Shown here piece by piece: positions 50,871-59,262 of a DNA stretch of 64,000 bases. A program made the translations under genes and the position numbers. Numbering within the stretch: position 1 is the stretch's first letter; each line of letters begins with the position of its first letter. Below the pieces are notes generated by a model that saw only the letters and a list, made by a program, of their open reading frames with translations, was not told the DNA's origin and ran no database searches. The DNA comes from Arthrobacter sp. MMS18-M83 (GTDB taxonomy: Bacteria > Actinomycetota > Actinomycetes > Actinomycetales > Micrococcaceae), in NCBI RefSeq assembly GCF_026683955.1, contig NZ_CP113343.1:3410001-3474000 (forward strand), given 5' to 3'.

Positions 50871-51671
50871 TTACGCCCCGACGTCGCGCCTTTGCAGCGC
50901 AACCGCGCTCAGCAGCACCAGTCCTGCCGAGATTCCCCACAGCCAGCCGGCCGCGGTCCAATCCGCTCCATTGGTCACCGGTGAGTTGCCGTAGGCCCAG
51001 TGATACGGGGAGAGATTGAGGAGCCATTCCACGTCCGGGCTTTGACGCCCGACGGCGTTGAATACGTAGCCCAGAACGCCCACCGCCGTCCCGGCGGCTA
51101 GCCCGTAGGTCTTTCGTCCGGTCAGGGTCCCCACGAACAGTGCCGCCGTGCCGCTGAGGAGTGCGAGTCCGGCAAAGAGGACAGTTGCGCCGAACAGGTT
51201 CCCGGGATTGATTTTCAAACGGGCGGATTCATTGAGCATCAGGACCATCCCGAAGACGATGGCCGACAGCAGCGTGATGCGCAAGACCATCGACATTGCG
51301 CGTTCGAGCACAAGTTGGACGCGCGTGACACCGTGGGCCAGGGTGAGTTCCAGCTGCCCTGATTCTTCGTCGCCGCCTACCGCTGCGGCACCCCATGCCA
51401 CCGAAGCGATGGTCATGAGGAGGAAGCCGATGAGTCCGTACACCGTTGCCTGGGTGTAGCCCGGTCCGGTCGCGATCTGATCATAGTTGAGCGCTTTGGT
51501 CATTTCCCGAGGCATTGCATCGATCATGGCCTGCATCTGGGATCCGCCGGCGATGGCCGGGAAGATTGGCACGTAGAGGGCGATCACGCCTGCAAGGCCC
51601 GCTGCCCACCCGAGTGTTGAACGCCAAGGGTCCAGGAATGCGCGCCTGAAGAGAGGCAGTTTCCTATTCAT
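50871..51671 (-). CDS. ABC-2 type transporter permease
   Basis: 266 aa with six hydrophobic segments (STLGWAAGLAGVIALYVPIFPAI; GLIGFLLMTIASVAWGAAAVGG; ITLLSAIVFGMVLML and others). The GGDEESGQLELTLAHGVTR loop is typical of ABC-2 exporters of the drug/antibiotic type. It overlaps the ATPase gene by eight bases and belongs to a TetR-ATPase-permease operon. Substrate unknown. Confidence 0.87.
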   Translation of the reverse strand: MNRKLPLFRRAFLDPWRSTLGWAAGLAGVIALYVPIFPAIAGGSQMQAMIDAMPREMTKALNYDQIATGPGYTQATVYGLIGFLLMTIASVAWGAAAVGGDEESGQLELTLAHGVTRVQLVLERAMSMVLRITLLSAIVFGMVLMLNESARLKINPGNLFGATVLFAGLALLSGTAALFVGTLTGRKTYGLAAGTAVGVLGYVFNAVGRQSPDVEWLLNLSPYHWAYGNSPVTNGADWTAAGWLWGISAGLVLLSAVALQRRDVGA

Positions 51672-52626
51672 TGCCGGCTCCTTTCGTTGCCTCCAGCACC
51701 CTGCGGCCGTTGCCGTTGCCTGTCATCCCGTACAGCTTCAGCACCGATTCCTCCAGGTCGGGCTCTTCCAACACCAAGTGCGTCAGTTGGAGCGTGGACA
51801 GCGCTTGTACCAGCGGCTGGATGTCTCCTTCCAGAACCGCGGAGACCTCCACGCCGTCGCCCGCTTTGAGCACCTCAAGCGCCCCGACGCCGGGCACCCG
51901 CCCTAGCAGTGCGACGGCGTCGTCCGCTGTGATGCCGGTGGCGGCGAGGCGCAAGTGCCGGAGAGCGGTCTCGCGGAGGGCATCGACGGTGGCCACTGTG
52001 ACGATCTTGCCGTCCCGAAGGATCGCCACCTCGTCCGCGGCCTGCTGGACTTCGCTCAGGACATGCGAACTCAGGAAGACGGTTTGCCCGTTGTCGCGGG
52101 CTTCCCGCACCATGGCCAGGAACTCCTGTTGGACCAAGGGATCCAGCCCGCTGGTAGGTTCGTCCAGAACCAGGAGCTCGGGGGTGTGCATGAAGGCCTG
52201 GACCAGCCCAAGCTTCTGCTTGTTGCCTTTGGAAAGTTTGCGCGTGTGGCGGTCGAGGTCCAGGTCCAAACGCTCAGCGAGTTCGTCGATGCATCCGGGT
52301 TTCACCGGACCGCTGATCGCTGCGTAGTGGTCCAGGAGCCTGCGTCCGGTGATGCGCTGTTCCAGGAATAGCTCGCCCGGGAGGTAGCCGATCCTGCGTC
52401 GCAGTTCGGGTCCGGCGTAGCGCGGATCTTCGCCGAGCACCTGAACATGTCCACCGCTTGGGCGGATGATGTCCAGCAGGCAGCGCATGGTGGTTGTCTT
52501 GCCAGCACCATTGGGGCCGATGACGCCGAACACGCTGCCCGGTTCCACGCTGAAGTCGATGCCGTGCAGGACTTCCCGACGGCCGAACGTCTTGCGCAGG
52601 CCTTCGACGAGGATTGCCTGTTTCAT
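51664..52626 (-). CDS. ABC transporter ATP-binding protein (drug-export type)
   Basis: 320 aa. Walker A GPNGAGKTT near 37-45, signature LSKGNKQKLGLVQAF near 134-148, Walker B LLVLDEPTSGLDPL near 155, H-loop SSHVLSE. The C-terminal 90 residues form the regulatory extension common in DrrA-like ATPases. Translated with the upstream TetR gene (ATGA overlap at 52623-52626) and the permease. Confidence 0.92.
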   Translation of the reverse strand: MKQAILVEGLRKTFGRREVLHGIDFSVEPGSVFGVIGPNGAGKTTTMRCLLDIIRPSGGHVQVLGEDPRYAGPELRRRIGYLPGELFLEQRITGRRLLDHYAAISGPVKPGCIDELAERLDLDLDRHTRKLSKGNKQKLGLVQAFMHTPELLVLDEPTSGLDPLVQQEFLAMVREARDNGQTVFLSSHVLSEVQQAADEVAILRDGKIVTVATVDALRETALRHLRLAATGITADDAVALLGRVPGVGALEVLKAGDGVEVSAVLEGDIQPLVQALSTLQLTHLVLEEPDLEESVLKLYGMTGNGNGRRVLEATKGAGNE

Positions 52627-53288
52627 GATGCGGTCTCCGTTCCAGTGGGTTCCGGTGCCGGTCCCTGCAGTGCTGCGCGGGAGGCATCGAGGAACCGGGT
52701 GTCTGTGTAGAAGCCGTGGGTATAGAGGTCGATGGTGGGGAGCGTCAGTGCGCGGAGCATGTCCGGACCCAGCTCACTGGTCCCGACTGCCCGGGCCGCG
52801 TGCCTGCCGAGCACCAGCGTCGAGAGGCTATTCGTCGCGACCACGACGGCGGTGGTTGCCACGTCGTCGAAGGCTCGGATAGTGCCGCTAGCGATTCCAG
52901 CCTCAATGATGGCCCGGGTCTGGGCCACCACGGCGTCAAAGAAGGCGTCACCGGCGTCGGACTCGTCGCTGAGGGATTGCCGGACATACGCGATCTCGTG
53001 GGCGTATTGCTCAGGGTGGGACAGGAAGTCCTGGATCTGTGTGCCCACCGCCTCAGGATCGGTCTTCCGGATGCCCTGGCCTGCGGTTTCGGCCAACACG
53101 TGGTTGTCGCAGGCTTCGCGGAGGCCGGCTTTGCTGCCGAAATGGTGGATCACGAGGCCAGGGCTGACTCCTGCCTCGGTGGCGACGGCCCGGATGGTGG
53201 CGGCCGAGAAGCCTTGCCGACCGAACAAGGCGATCGCGGCATCCCGGATGCGGGCGCGAGTGCTGAGATCATCAGCTGTTGAACGCAT
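52623..53288 (-). CDS. TetR-family repressor of the ABC exporter operon
   Basis: 221 aa from ATG 53288 (MRSTADDLSTRARIRDAAIALFGRQGF); the frame is open 12 codons further, but the promoter shows that 53288 is the first base of the mRNA. HTH: FSAATIRAVATEAGVSPGLVIHHFGSKAGL near 27-56. On the minus strand the -10 TAGCAT ends seven bases before the ATG, so the message is leaderless, and the operator palindrome covers -10 and start codon. First gene of the operon, so it is autoregulated. Confidence 0.88.
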   Translation of the reverse strand: MRSTADDLSTRARIRDAAIALFGRQGFSAATIRAVATEAGVSPGLVIHHFGSKAGLREACDNHVLAETAGQGIRKTDPEAVGTQIQDFLSHPEQYAHEIAYVRQSLSDESDAGDAFFDAVVAQTRAIIEAGIASGTIRAFDDVATTAVVVATNSLSTLVLGRHAARAVGTSELGPDMLRALTLPTIDLYTHGFYTDTRFLDASRAALQGPAPEPTGTETAS

Positions 53289-53324
53289 GTTTAACATGCT
53301 AAACATCTGTTCAATGTCTTGCAA
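53287..53324 (-). promoter_or_regulatory. Leaderless promoter and TetR operator
   Basis: Minus strand: -35 TTGCAA (53319-53324), 17-bp spacer, -10 TAGCAT (53296-53301), seven bases, ATG. The palindrome ATGTTTA-N-CATG-N-TAAACAT (53287-53306) spans -10 and the start codon: a textbook autorepressor position. Confidence 0.75.
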
Positions 53325-53452
53325 GGGTTTAGCGATTTTCCCTCGGCGGCTCCGCTCGACCGGGTCTTAGCGGCCGCCGTCGTGCTTTATTCCCGGTTTG
53401 CCGGGTAGCGAACAGAGGCGACTTAGGCGGCGCGGTCGCGTACCGTGGAAGC

Positions 53453-53824
53453 ATGGCTACAGTTGACATCACCGGCGAGCAGTTCGCATCGACCATTGAG
53501 GGCAATGACATTGTCCTGGTGGATTTCTGGGCAGCGTGGTGCGGCCCGTGTAGGCAGTTTGCCCCCACATACAAAGCCGCTTCCGAGAAACATGACGATG
53601 TCTTCTTCGCCAAGGTGGACACCGAGGCCGAGCAGCAGCTCGCCGCCGAAGCCGGTATTTCCTCCATCCCCACGCTCATGGCCTTCCGCGAAAAGGTCCT
53701 CGTGTTCTCCCAGCCGGGCGCACTGAACGGACCCCAGCTGGAGCAGGTCATCGAGGCCGTCAAGGGTTTGGACATGGATGAGGTCCACGCGCACATCGCA
53801 AAGCAGCGCGCCGAAAACTCGTAG
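53453..53824 (+). CDS. trxA: Thioredoxin
   Basis: 123 aa; active site WCGPC in VDFWAAWCGPCRQFAPTY near 22-39, cis-proline in SSIPTLMAF near 70-78. Cytoplasmic disulfide reductase; could reduce CysH. The C-terminus is about 12 residues longer than E. coli TrxA. TACCGT (53441-53446) is six bases before the ATG, suggesting a leaderless mRNA. Confidence 0.94.
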   Translation: MATVDITGEQFASTIEGNDIVLVDFWAAWCGPCRQFAPTYKAASEKHDDVFFAKVDTEAEQQLAAEAGISSIPTLMAFREKVLVFSQPGALNGPQLEQVIEAVKGLDMDEVHAHIAKQRAENS

Positions 53825-53831
53825 AAGCAGG

Positions 53832-53858
53832 ATCGGCTGCTCCGTGGGAGCAGCCGAT
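53832..53858. terminator. Terminator after trxA
   Basis: Perfect 12-bp stem ATCGGCTGCTCC / GGAGCAGCCGAT with a three-base loop, then GGAATTTAAA; sits between convergent trxA and the monooxygenase gene. Confidence 0.85.
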
Positions 53859-53863
53859 GGAAT

Positions 53864-54142
53864 TTAAAGGCGCTCGAGCTTGACCGGCTCTGCCAACAGC
53901 GCGCTGAGGGATTCGTTGAGGTCCTGGACCGCGATGCCCTTGGAATGGATGTCGAGGTGTTCCTCGGACACCCACTGCTCGGTCAGGACCAGCTTGTCCT
54001 CGTTGGCCTCGGTGAGCTCGTAGCGGATGCAGCCGGGCTCGTTCACCACCTCGTCGATCGCGATTTCCAGGGCGAGCTTAACGCGGAAGAATTCGCCATC
54101 GTTGGGAATGAACGTGGCCTGCAGGTCAATGGGTGCACTCAT
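53864..54142 (-). CDS. ABM-domain protein (putative quinol monooxygenase)
   Basis: 92 aa from ATG 54142. Ferredoxin-like alpha/beta-barrel fold of the antibiotic biosynthesis monooxygenase group: FFRVKLALEIAIDEVVNEPGCIRYEL, NEDKLVLTEQWVSEEHLDIHSKG. The length (about 95) matches YgiN-like proteins. No partner; substrate unknown. Divergent from fadD with 102 bp between. Confidence 0.82.
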   Translation of the reverse strand: MSAPIDLQATFIPNDGEFFRVKLALEIAIDEVVNEPGCIRYELTEANEDKLVLTEQWVSEEHLDIHSKGIAVQDLNESLSALLAEPVKLERL

Positions 54143-54244
54143 GGGATTCACATTACCGGCTCGCCCGGCAAGTCCTCGAAATATTTTGTAGGACTTCCAA
54201 GCAAAAGCCTTCTCTTGGGCGGACGTAGTTGGTAGCGTGCGTTC

Positions 54245-55918
54245 ATGCTTTCCTACACAGCCGGGGACACTGACGTCCCCCTGCTTGAAGAGACAATCGG
54301 CGCCAACTTTGAGCACATAGCGGCGCAGTTCCCGCTGCGGGACGCGCTGATCGAAGCAGCTCCCGTGCCCGGCGGGGAGGCCCGGCGCTGGAGTTACGAA
54401 AAGCTGAACGACGACGTCGACCGGCTCGCGCGTGCGCTGCTCGCCACGGGCGTCGCCAAGGGGGACAGGGTGGGCATCTGGAGCCCGAACTGCGCCGAGT
54501 GGACCATCCTGCAATACGCCACGGCGAAGGTGGGGGCGATCCTGGTCAACGTCAACCCGGCGTACCGTAGCCACGAACTCGAGTTCGTGGTCCGACAGAA
54601 CGGCATGCGGATGATGGTGGCCGCGCCATCGGACAAGAACAGCGACTATGTGGCCATGGCCCGGGAAGCTTTAGGCAGTTGCCTCGAGCTCCGGGAGCTC
54701 GTTTTCCTTCCCGATTTCGGACTGGACATGCTCGACGCCGGTGTGCCGCAAAACTCAGCGGAGCTGACTTTTGCCGAGCTGCTCAGGCGGGCGGACGACG
54801 TCGCTCCCTCAACGCTCAGGGCGCGCATGGCGGAACTGGACCCGCACGATCCCATCAATCTGCAGTACACCTCGGGCACCACCGGGTTCCCCAAGGGCGC
54901 CACCCTTACGCACCACAACATCCTCAACAACGGCAACCAGATCGGCAGGCTGCTGGGTTACACGGAACACGACCGCGTGGTCCTGCCCGTGCCGTTCTAC
55001 CACTGCTTCGGAATGGTGATCGGGAACCTGAACGCCCTCAGCTTCGGCGCCGCCACCATCATTCCCGGCCGGGGATTCACCCCAGCTGCCGCTCTGGAAG
55101 CCGTGCAGGACTTTGGCGGGACCTCACTGTACGGCGTACCCACCATGTTCATTGCCGAGTTGGCATTGCCCGATTTCGCCTCCTATGACCTCTCCACGCT
55201 GCGCACCGGCGTCATGGCCGGCTCCCTGTGCCCCATCGAGGTGATGGAGCGCGTCATCGGGGAGATGAACATGCGTGACGTGGCCATTTGCTACGGCATG
55301 ACCGAGACCTCGCCCGTGTCCACCATGACCCTTGCGTCCGACACCTTGGAGCAACGGACCACCACAGTGGGGCGCACCATGCCGCGGCTGGAGTCCAAGA
55401 TTGTTGATCCTGGCACTGGCGAAACGTTGGACCGCGGAGAGATCGGCGAATTGTGCACCAGGGGCTACGCCGTGATGGCCGGGTATTGGGACCAGCCCGA
55501 GAAGACCGCCGAGGCAATCGACCACGACGGCTGGATGCACACCGGCGACCTCGCCCGGATGGACCCTGACGGTTTTATGGTGATCGAAGGCCGCATGAAG
55601 GACATGGTCATCCGCGGGGGCGAGAACGTCTATCCGCGCGAAATCGAGGAGTTCCTGTACCGGCATCCCGCCATCCAGGACGTCCAGGTGATCGGGGTGC
55701 CTGATGCCAAGTACGGCGAAGAGCTGATGGCCTGCGTCATCCTCAAGCCAGGGGCAGCTTTGGACCTGGCCGGAGTGCGGGAGTTCTGCCGCGGCAAGCT
55801 GGCCCACTACAAGATCCCGCGCTACGTAGACATCCGGGACAGTTTCCCCATGACGGTGTCCGGCAAGGTACGGAAGATCGACATGCGGGAAGAAGCGATC
55901 GCTCGCCTGGGGCTCTAA
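54245..55918 (+). CDS. Acyl-CoA synthetase (AMP-binding, FadD/CaiC-like)
   Basis: 557 aa. Activates a fatty or related carboxylic acid to its CoA ester. P-loop [19 protein letters not shown] near 206-224; [15 protein letters not shown] near 245; adenine motif [11 protein letters not shown] near 350; [28 protein letters not shown] near 415-442; C-terminal catalytic lysine in [16 protein letters not shown] near 538-553. TAGCGT (54233-54238) is six bases before the ATG (leaderless). Alone in its unit; chain length unknown. Followed directly by a family B palindrome. Confidence 0.9.
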   Translation: MLSYTAGDTDVPLLEETIGANFEHIAAQFPLRDALIEAAPVPGGEARRWSYEKLNDDVDRLARALLATGVAKGDRVGIWSPNCAEWTILQYATAKVGAILVNVNPAYRSHELEFVVRQNGMRMMVAAPSDKNSDYVAMAREALGSCLELRELVFLPDFGLDMLDAGVPQNSAELTFAELLRRADDVAPSTLRARMAELDPHDPINLQYTSGTTGFPKGATLTHHNILNNGNQIGRLLGYTEHDRVVLPVPFYHCFGMVIGNLNALSFGAATIIPGRGFTPAAALEAVQDFGGTSLYGVPTMFIAELALPDFASYDLSTLRTGVMAGSLCPIEVMERVIGEMNMRDVAICYGMTETSPVSTMTLASDTLEQRTTTVGRTMPRLESKIVDPGTGETLDRGEIGELCTRGYAVMAGYWDQPEKTAEAIDHDGWMHTGDLARMDPDGFMVIEGRMKDMVIRGGENVYPREIEEFLYRHPAIQDVQVIGVPDAKYGEELMACVILKPGAALDLAGVREFCRGKLAHYKIPRYVDIRDSFPMTVSGKVRKIDMREEAIARLGL

Positions 55919-55920
55919 GC

Positions 55921-55983
55921 CAACGCGGGGTCACTTACGGCCCATGTCGGGCAGCAACATGGGCCGTAAGTGACCCCGCGTTG
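55921..55983. repeat. Palindromic repeat, family B, copy 2
   Basis: 63 bp, near-perfect: CAACGCGGGGTCACTTACGG / CCGTAAGTGACCCCGCGTTG around CCATG and CATGG. It starts two bases after the fadD stop and is 66 bp upstream of the DUF559-like gene; copy 3 lies two bases past that gene. Confidence 0.92.
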
Positions 55984-56049
55984 CTGGGTTTGGAAGTCAG
56001 CCTGTGGATAACTCCTTGCCGGCGTCCGTTTGCGGACAAACTGGATCGC

Positions 56050-56970
56050 ATGGTCCGCATCATTCCGTTGCCGGAGGAACTCAGCAAACGTCCTTTCACG
56101 GTCTATGAATCCCGTGCACTCGGCGTTGCTCCGAAGCGGCTCCGGGCCAAGGACGTGTCCGACGGCGGCCGGCTGATCTACTTGCCTGCGGCCCGTGAGT
56201 TTGCGCTTGCCGAACGGGCGCGGGTTCTCGCGGCGGCAACACCGGGTGCCTGGGTGTCCCATGAGAGCGCCGCGGTGCTGACCCGGCTCGGCCTTCCTCC
56301 GTGGCTGGGCAGCAGCGAGACTGTCCACCTCAGCAAGCCCCATGAGCTTCCCCGGGTCCGCCGGACAGGAGTGACGGGCCACCGAGTTCGCGTCCTCCCT
56401 GGCGAAGTCACGGAATTAGACGGAATCCCGGTATCCTCCCCGTCCCGGACGTGGCTTGATCTGGCGCATCAATTGCCGCTGCGGTACGTGATCGCTATGG
56501 GCGACCAGCTGATCCGCATGCCCCGGCCGGGCCTTGAAGGAAGGGCGGGGCCTTACGCGAATAAGGAAAGGCTGCGGCTTCTTGTCCGGCAGCATCCGAA
56601 CATGAAAGGCGTGGAGAAGGCCCGGCTTGCCCTTGAAGACATGCGGGTCGGAGCAGACTCGTTTCCGGAGACATTCCTGCGGCTGGCTATGTTGGACGCA
56701 GGGCTGCCGGAACCGGAATTGCAACTCCGCATCGATCCGGATGATCTGTGGTCGCCGTCCGCGGACCTGGGGTACCGGCGGTTCCGGATCGCAGTGCAGT
56801 ATGACGGCGCCCCTCATCTCACGCGGGAACAGCAGACAAGGGACAATCGGAGGGACGAGGCTTTCACCAGCGCAGGGTGGTCCTACTTCAAGGCCAACGC
56901 CAATGACTTGGCGGAAGGGTTCAGTGACCTCATCGTCAGGATCAAGCGGACGAAACTCCGTTCCGTTTAA
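56050..56970 (+). CDS. Orphan DUF559-like / AbiEi-related protein between two family B palindromes
   Basis: 306 aa. N-terminal half: FTVYESRALGVAPKRLRAKDV, then LAAATPGAWVSHESAAVLTRLGLP, a pattern of AbiEi/HTH-DUF559 proteins. Middle GIPVSSPSRTWLDLAHQL is also typical. C-terminal nuclease-like block: ADLGYRRFRIAVQYDGAPH near 257-275, then RDNRRDEAFTSAGWSYFKANANDL. In this fold one expects E in the V-E-Y-D-G strand; here it is Q (VQYDG), so catalysis may be lost or weakened. TGTGGATAA (56003-56011; TTATCCACA on the other strand) stands upstream. No neighbouring toxin or methylase. Function unknown; compare the gene at 4433. Confidence 0.72.
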   Translation: MVRIIPLPEELSKRPFTVYESRALGVAPKRLRAKDVSDGGRLIYLPAAREFALAERARVLAAATPGAWVSHESAAVLTRLGLPPWLGSSETVHLSKPHELPRVRRTGVTGHRVRVLPGEVTELDGIPVSSPSRTWLDLAHQLPLRYVIAMGDQLIRMPRPGLEGRAGPYANKERLRLLVRQHPNMKGVEKARLALEDMRVGADSFPETFLRLAMLDAGLPEPELQLRIDPDDLWSPSADLGYRRFRIAVQYDGAPHLTREQQTRDNRRDEAFTSAGWSYFKANANDLAEGFSDLIVRIKRTKLRSV

Positions 56971-56972
56971 GC

Positions 56973-57035
56973 CAACGCGGGGTCACTTACGGCCCATGCC
57001 GGGCAGCAACATGGACCGTAAGTGACCCCGCCTTG
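56973..57035. repeat. Palindromic repeat, family B, copy 3
   Basis: 63 bp, same orientation-independent form as copy 2: CAACGCGGGGTCACTTACGG and, with two changes, GTAAGTGACCCCGCCTTG. Two bases after the DUF559-like stop and 15 bases before the AlkA stop (convergent). Confidence 0.9.
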
Positions 57036-57050
57036 CAGAGGGCGGCTGCG

Positions 57051-58043
57051 TTAGTGCCCGCGGTGGTCCTGGATGGTCATGCGCGGTCCAAACGTCGGCT
57101 TGCGGAAGCCGCTGAGCCCGAGCATCCGGACTACCCGCTGCCGGTGCCCGCGCCAAGGCTCCAGCAGGGCGATCATGCCGGCGTCGTCGGTTTTCCTGCC
57201 GGTCAGCGCATAGCCAACGTACGAGGCCAAGTGGTAGTCGCCCACCGCGATCGAGTCAGGGCACCCATGGGTCCGCTGGACAACCTCGGCAGCGGTCCAG
57301 ACTCCAATGCCCGGAATGGTCTGCATCTTTGTTCCGGCCTCCGCTGCGCTGAGTGAGGCGAGCCGTTCAAGCGCGACGGCGGAGCGCAGGGCCCGCATGA
57401 CGGTTGCCGAACGCTGGGGACCCACGCCGGCCTTGTGCCATTCCCATGAAGGAACGGCCAGCCATCGGGCAGCGGACGGAGGGACGAGCAGGCCCGACGG
57501 CAGGCCTGACATCGAGGAGCGTCCAGCGCTCGGGGCTGCGGTGCCGTACCGGTACATCAGGTAGCGATAGCCCCGCCGGGCTTCGATAGTAGTGACCTTT
57601 TGCTCAAGGATCGTGGGCACGAGCGAGTCCACCACCCGCCCGGTGGAGGGCAGCCGGACGGCGAGGTTCCGGCGTCGGGCTTCCCTGACCATTCGCGGGA
57701 GGGTGGCGTGAAACGCGGCGTCGTCAAAGTCGGACCAGTCGTCCCCGCTTCCCAGCAGCACAGGGACGGAATTGATCGCAGAAGCTGCGCCGGATCCCCA
57801 GGCTTGCGCATCCACATAAGTGTCCGGGCCATTTCCGGCTGAGGTGAGGCGCAGGGTAACCGGACCGTCCGGCGTCGTGAACGCCATCCACACGCCGTCC
57901 TGCCGTGCCGCGAAGGACGGATCCCCGTTGCCCCGCATGAGGATCCCAAGGGTCTGGAGGAGGTCTATCGGACCGCCGGGATGCCATCGCGCCGACGCGT
58001 CGGCCGCGGCCGCTGCGGCGGGTGGGGCATCGACGATGGTCAT
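57051..58043 (-). CDS. DNA-3-methyladenine glycosylase (AlkA-like, HhH-GPD)
   Basis: 330 aa. Base-excision repair of alkylated purines. C-terminal HhH-GPD domain: VVDSLVPTILEQKVTTIEARRGYRYL near 124-149 and the helix-hairpin-helix with catalytic aspartate IPGIGVWTAAEVVQRTHGCPDSIAVGDYHL near 245-274 (final D). An N-terminal beta-domain as in AlkA precedes it, about 100 residues. Monocistronic; the start has no clear ribosome site. Confidence 0.88.
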   Translation of the reverse strand: MTIVDAPPAAAAAADASARWHPGGPIDLLQTLGILMRGNGDPSFAARQDGVWMAFTTPDGPVTLRLTSAGNGPDTYVDAQAWGSGAASAINSVPVLLGSGDDWSDFDDAAFHATLPRMVREARRRNLAVRLPSTGRVVDSLVPTILEQKVTTIEARRGYRYLMYRYGTAAPSAGRSSMSGLPSGLLVPPSAARWLAVPSWEWHKAGVGPQRSATVMRALRSAVALERLASLSAAEAGTKMQTIPGIGVWTAAEVVQRTHGCPDSIAVGDYHLASYVGYALTGRKTDDAGMIALLEPWRGHRQRVVRMLGLSGFRKPTFGPRMTIQDHRGH

Positions 58044-58194
58044 TCATTCATGGTCGCACGCTCGTCTGACAACAGTGGACATGTCCGGAAACAAGCAGTC
58101 CACGAAGCCCCTTACGCCGGGAAACCCGGACGACTAGACTCCACGTGTGGCGCGGGGCGTCCGCGTCTTCGCAACGCAATCCAGGAGAACGATC

Positions 58195-58599
58195 ATGGCC
58201 GGAATCGTGCACTTTGAGATCCCCGCGGATGACCAGGAGCGGGCTAGGAACTTCTACAAATCGGCGTTTGATTGGCAGATCAACCCGATGCCGGAGATGG
58301 ACTACAACATCGTCATCACCACCCCGAGCGACGAGAAGACGGGCATGCCATCGCAGCCCGGAGCCATCAACGGCGGGATGATGGCAAGGGCCGGCGAGCT
58401 CACCACCCCAGTGATCACGGTGGACGTGGAGAGCATCGACACTGCCCTGGCGGAGATCGAACGATTGGGCGGCTCGGTAGTCAAGCCGAAGGATGCCATT
58501 CCGGGAATGGGTTTCTATGCCTATTTCAAGGACACCGAGGGCAATGTCCTGGGCCTGTGGGAGAACATCCCGGCCGGGGAGCGAACCTCGGCAGAGTGA
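58195..58599 (+). CDS. VOC-family protein
   Basis: 134 aa, ATG after AGGAGAAC. Glyoxalase/bleomycin-resistance fold: MAGIVHFEIPADDQERARNFYKSAFDWQI, and GMGFYAYFKDTEGNVLGLWEN at the end. Possible metal residues are H6 and the late glutamate. Substrate unknown; antibiotic or dicarbonyl binding are family options. Confidence 0.88.
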   Translation: MAGIVHFEIPADDQERARNFYKSAFDWQINPMPEMDYNIVITTPSDEKTGMPSQPGAINGGMMARAGELTTPVITVDVESIDTALAEIERLGGSVVKPKDAIPGMGFYAYFKDTEGNVLGLWENIPAGERTSAE

Positions 58600-58611
58600 G
58601 CCAACGAGGCG

Positions 58612-58690
58612 GGGTCAGACCATCCCGGGGCTAGTTTGTGGTTCCGGGGCTTGTGCCTGTGGTCTCGCAAACAAGCCCCGGGGTTGACCC
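58612..58690. repeat. Palindrome between convergent VOC genes (family E-like), possible terminator
   Basis: Arms GGGTCA..CC..CCCGGGGCTAGTTTG and the inverse CAAACAAGCCCCGGGG..TGACCC. It begins CCAACGAGGCGGGGTCA upstream, reminiscent of family B's CCAACGCGGGGTCA. Confidence 0.7.
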
Positions 58691-58709
58691 AGTATCGCCC
58701 CGGCCGGCC

Positions 58710-59138
58710 CTATTCCCCGAAGCGCCCGCGCGCTTCCACCGGAATCAAGGGCTTCTCGGCGCGGACCTTGAGTTCCTGGACTGCCCAGGTGTTGCCGTCG
58801 GGGTCGGCGAACCCGAAGAACGTGCCGCCGTCGCGCTCGTCAAAGACGGTGATTTCGCCGGCCTCGACACCGCGGCTGAGCAATTCTTCCCGCGCAGCGC
58901 GCGCGTCCGCGACCACAAGCTGCAGTCCCCGCATGGAGCCGGGAGCCATCTCATTCTGGGCAGGGAGGCTGCCGACCACGATCGAGCATCCTGAGCCCGG
59001 GGGAGTCAATTGCGCCACGTGCATGTGCTCGTTGGTGGTGTTGTGGTCAAGGTCGAAGCCCACCTTGTCGCGGTAGAACTCGATGGCTCGGTCAATGTCA
59101 CTCACGGGGAGCACAACCACTTCCAGGGTCCAATCCAT
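58710..59138 (-). CDS. VOC-family protein (glyoxalase-like)
   Basis: 142 aa, ATG preceded by AAGGAAAGGA. MDWTLEVVVLPVSDIDRAIEFYRDKVGFDLDHN and GGTFFGFADPDGNTWAVQEL are the paired beta-alpha-beta motifs. Unrelated in detail to the VOC gene at 58195 despite convergence with it. Substrate unknown. The longer upstream frame crosses the CBS promoter and is rejected. Confidence 0.87.
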   Translation of the reverse strand: MDWTLEVVVLPVSDIDRAIEFYRDKVGFDLDHNTTNEHMHVAQLTPPGSGCSIVVGSLPAQNEMAPGSMRGLQLVVADARAAREELLSRGVEAGEITVFDERDGGTFFGFADPDGNTWAVQELKVRAEKPLIPVEARGRFGE

Positions 59139-59262
59139 GGTGCATGTCCTTTCCTTGGAGGGTGTCACGGCCAGCTTGCCCCGGGAGGCCTTCCCTTGGC
59201 TAGACACGGACCCGGCGCGGATCGCACGGGAGCACCCCCGACCAAGCGGTAACTTGGTACCT

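Noticed and set aside
58195..59138. Two VOC genes as an inverted duplication
   Set aside because: The products differ throughout apart from general fold motifs; their convergence is likely incidental.
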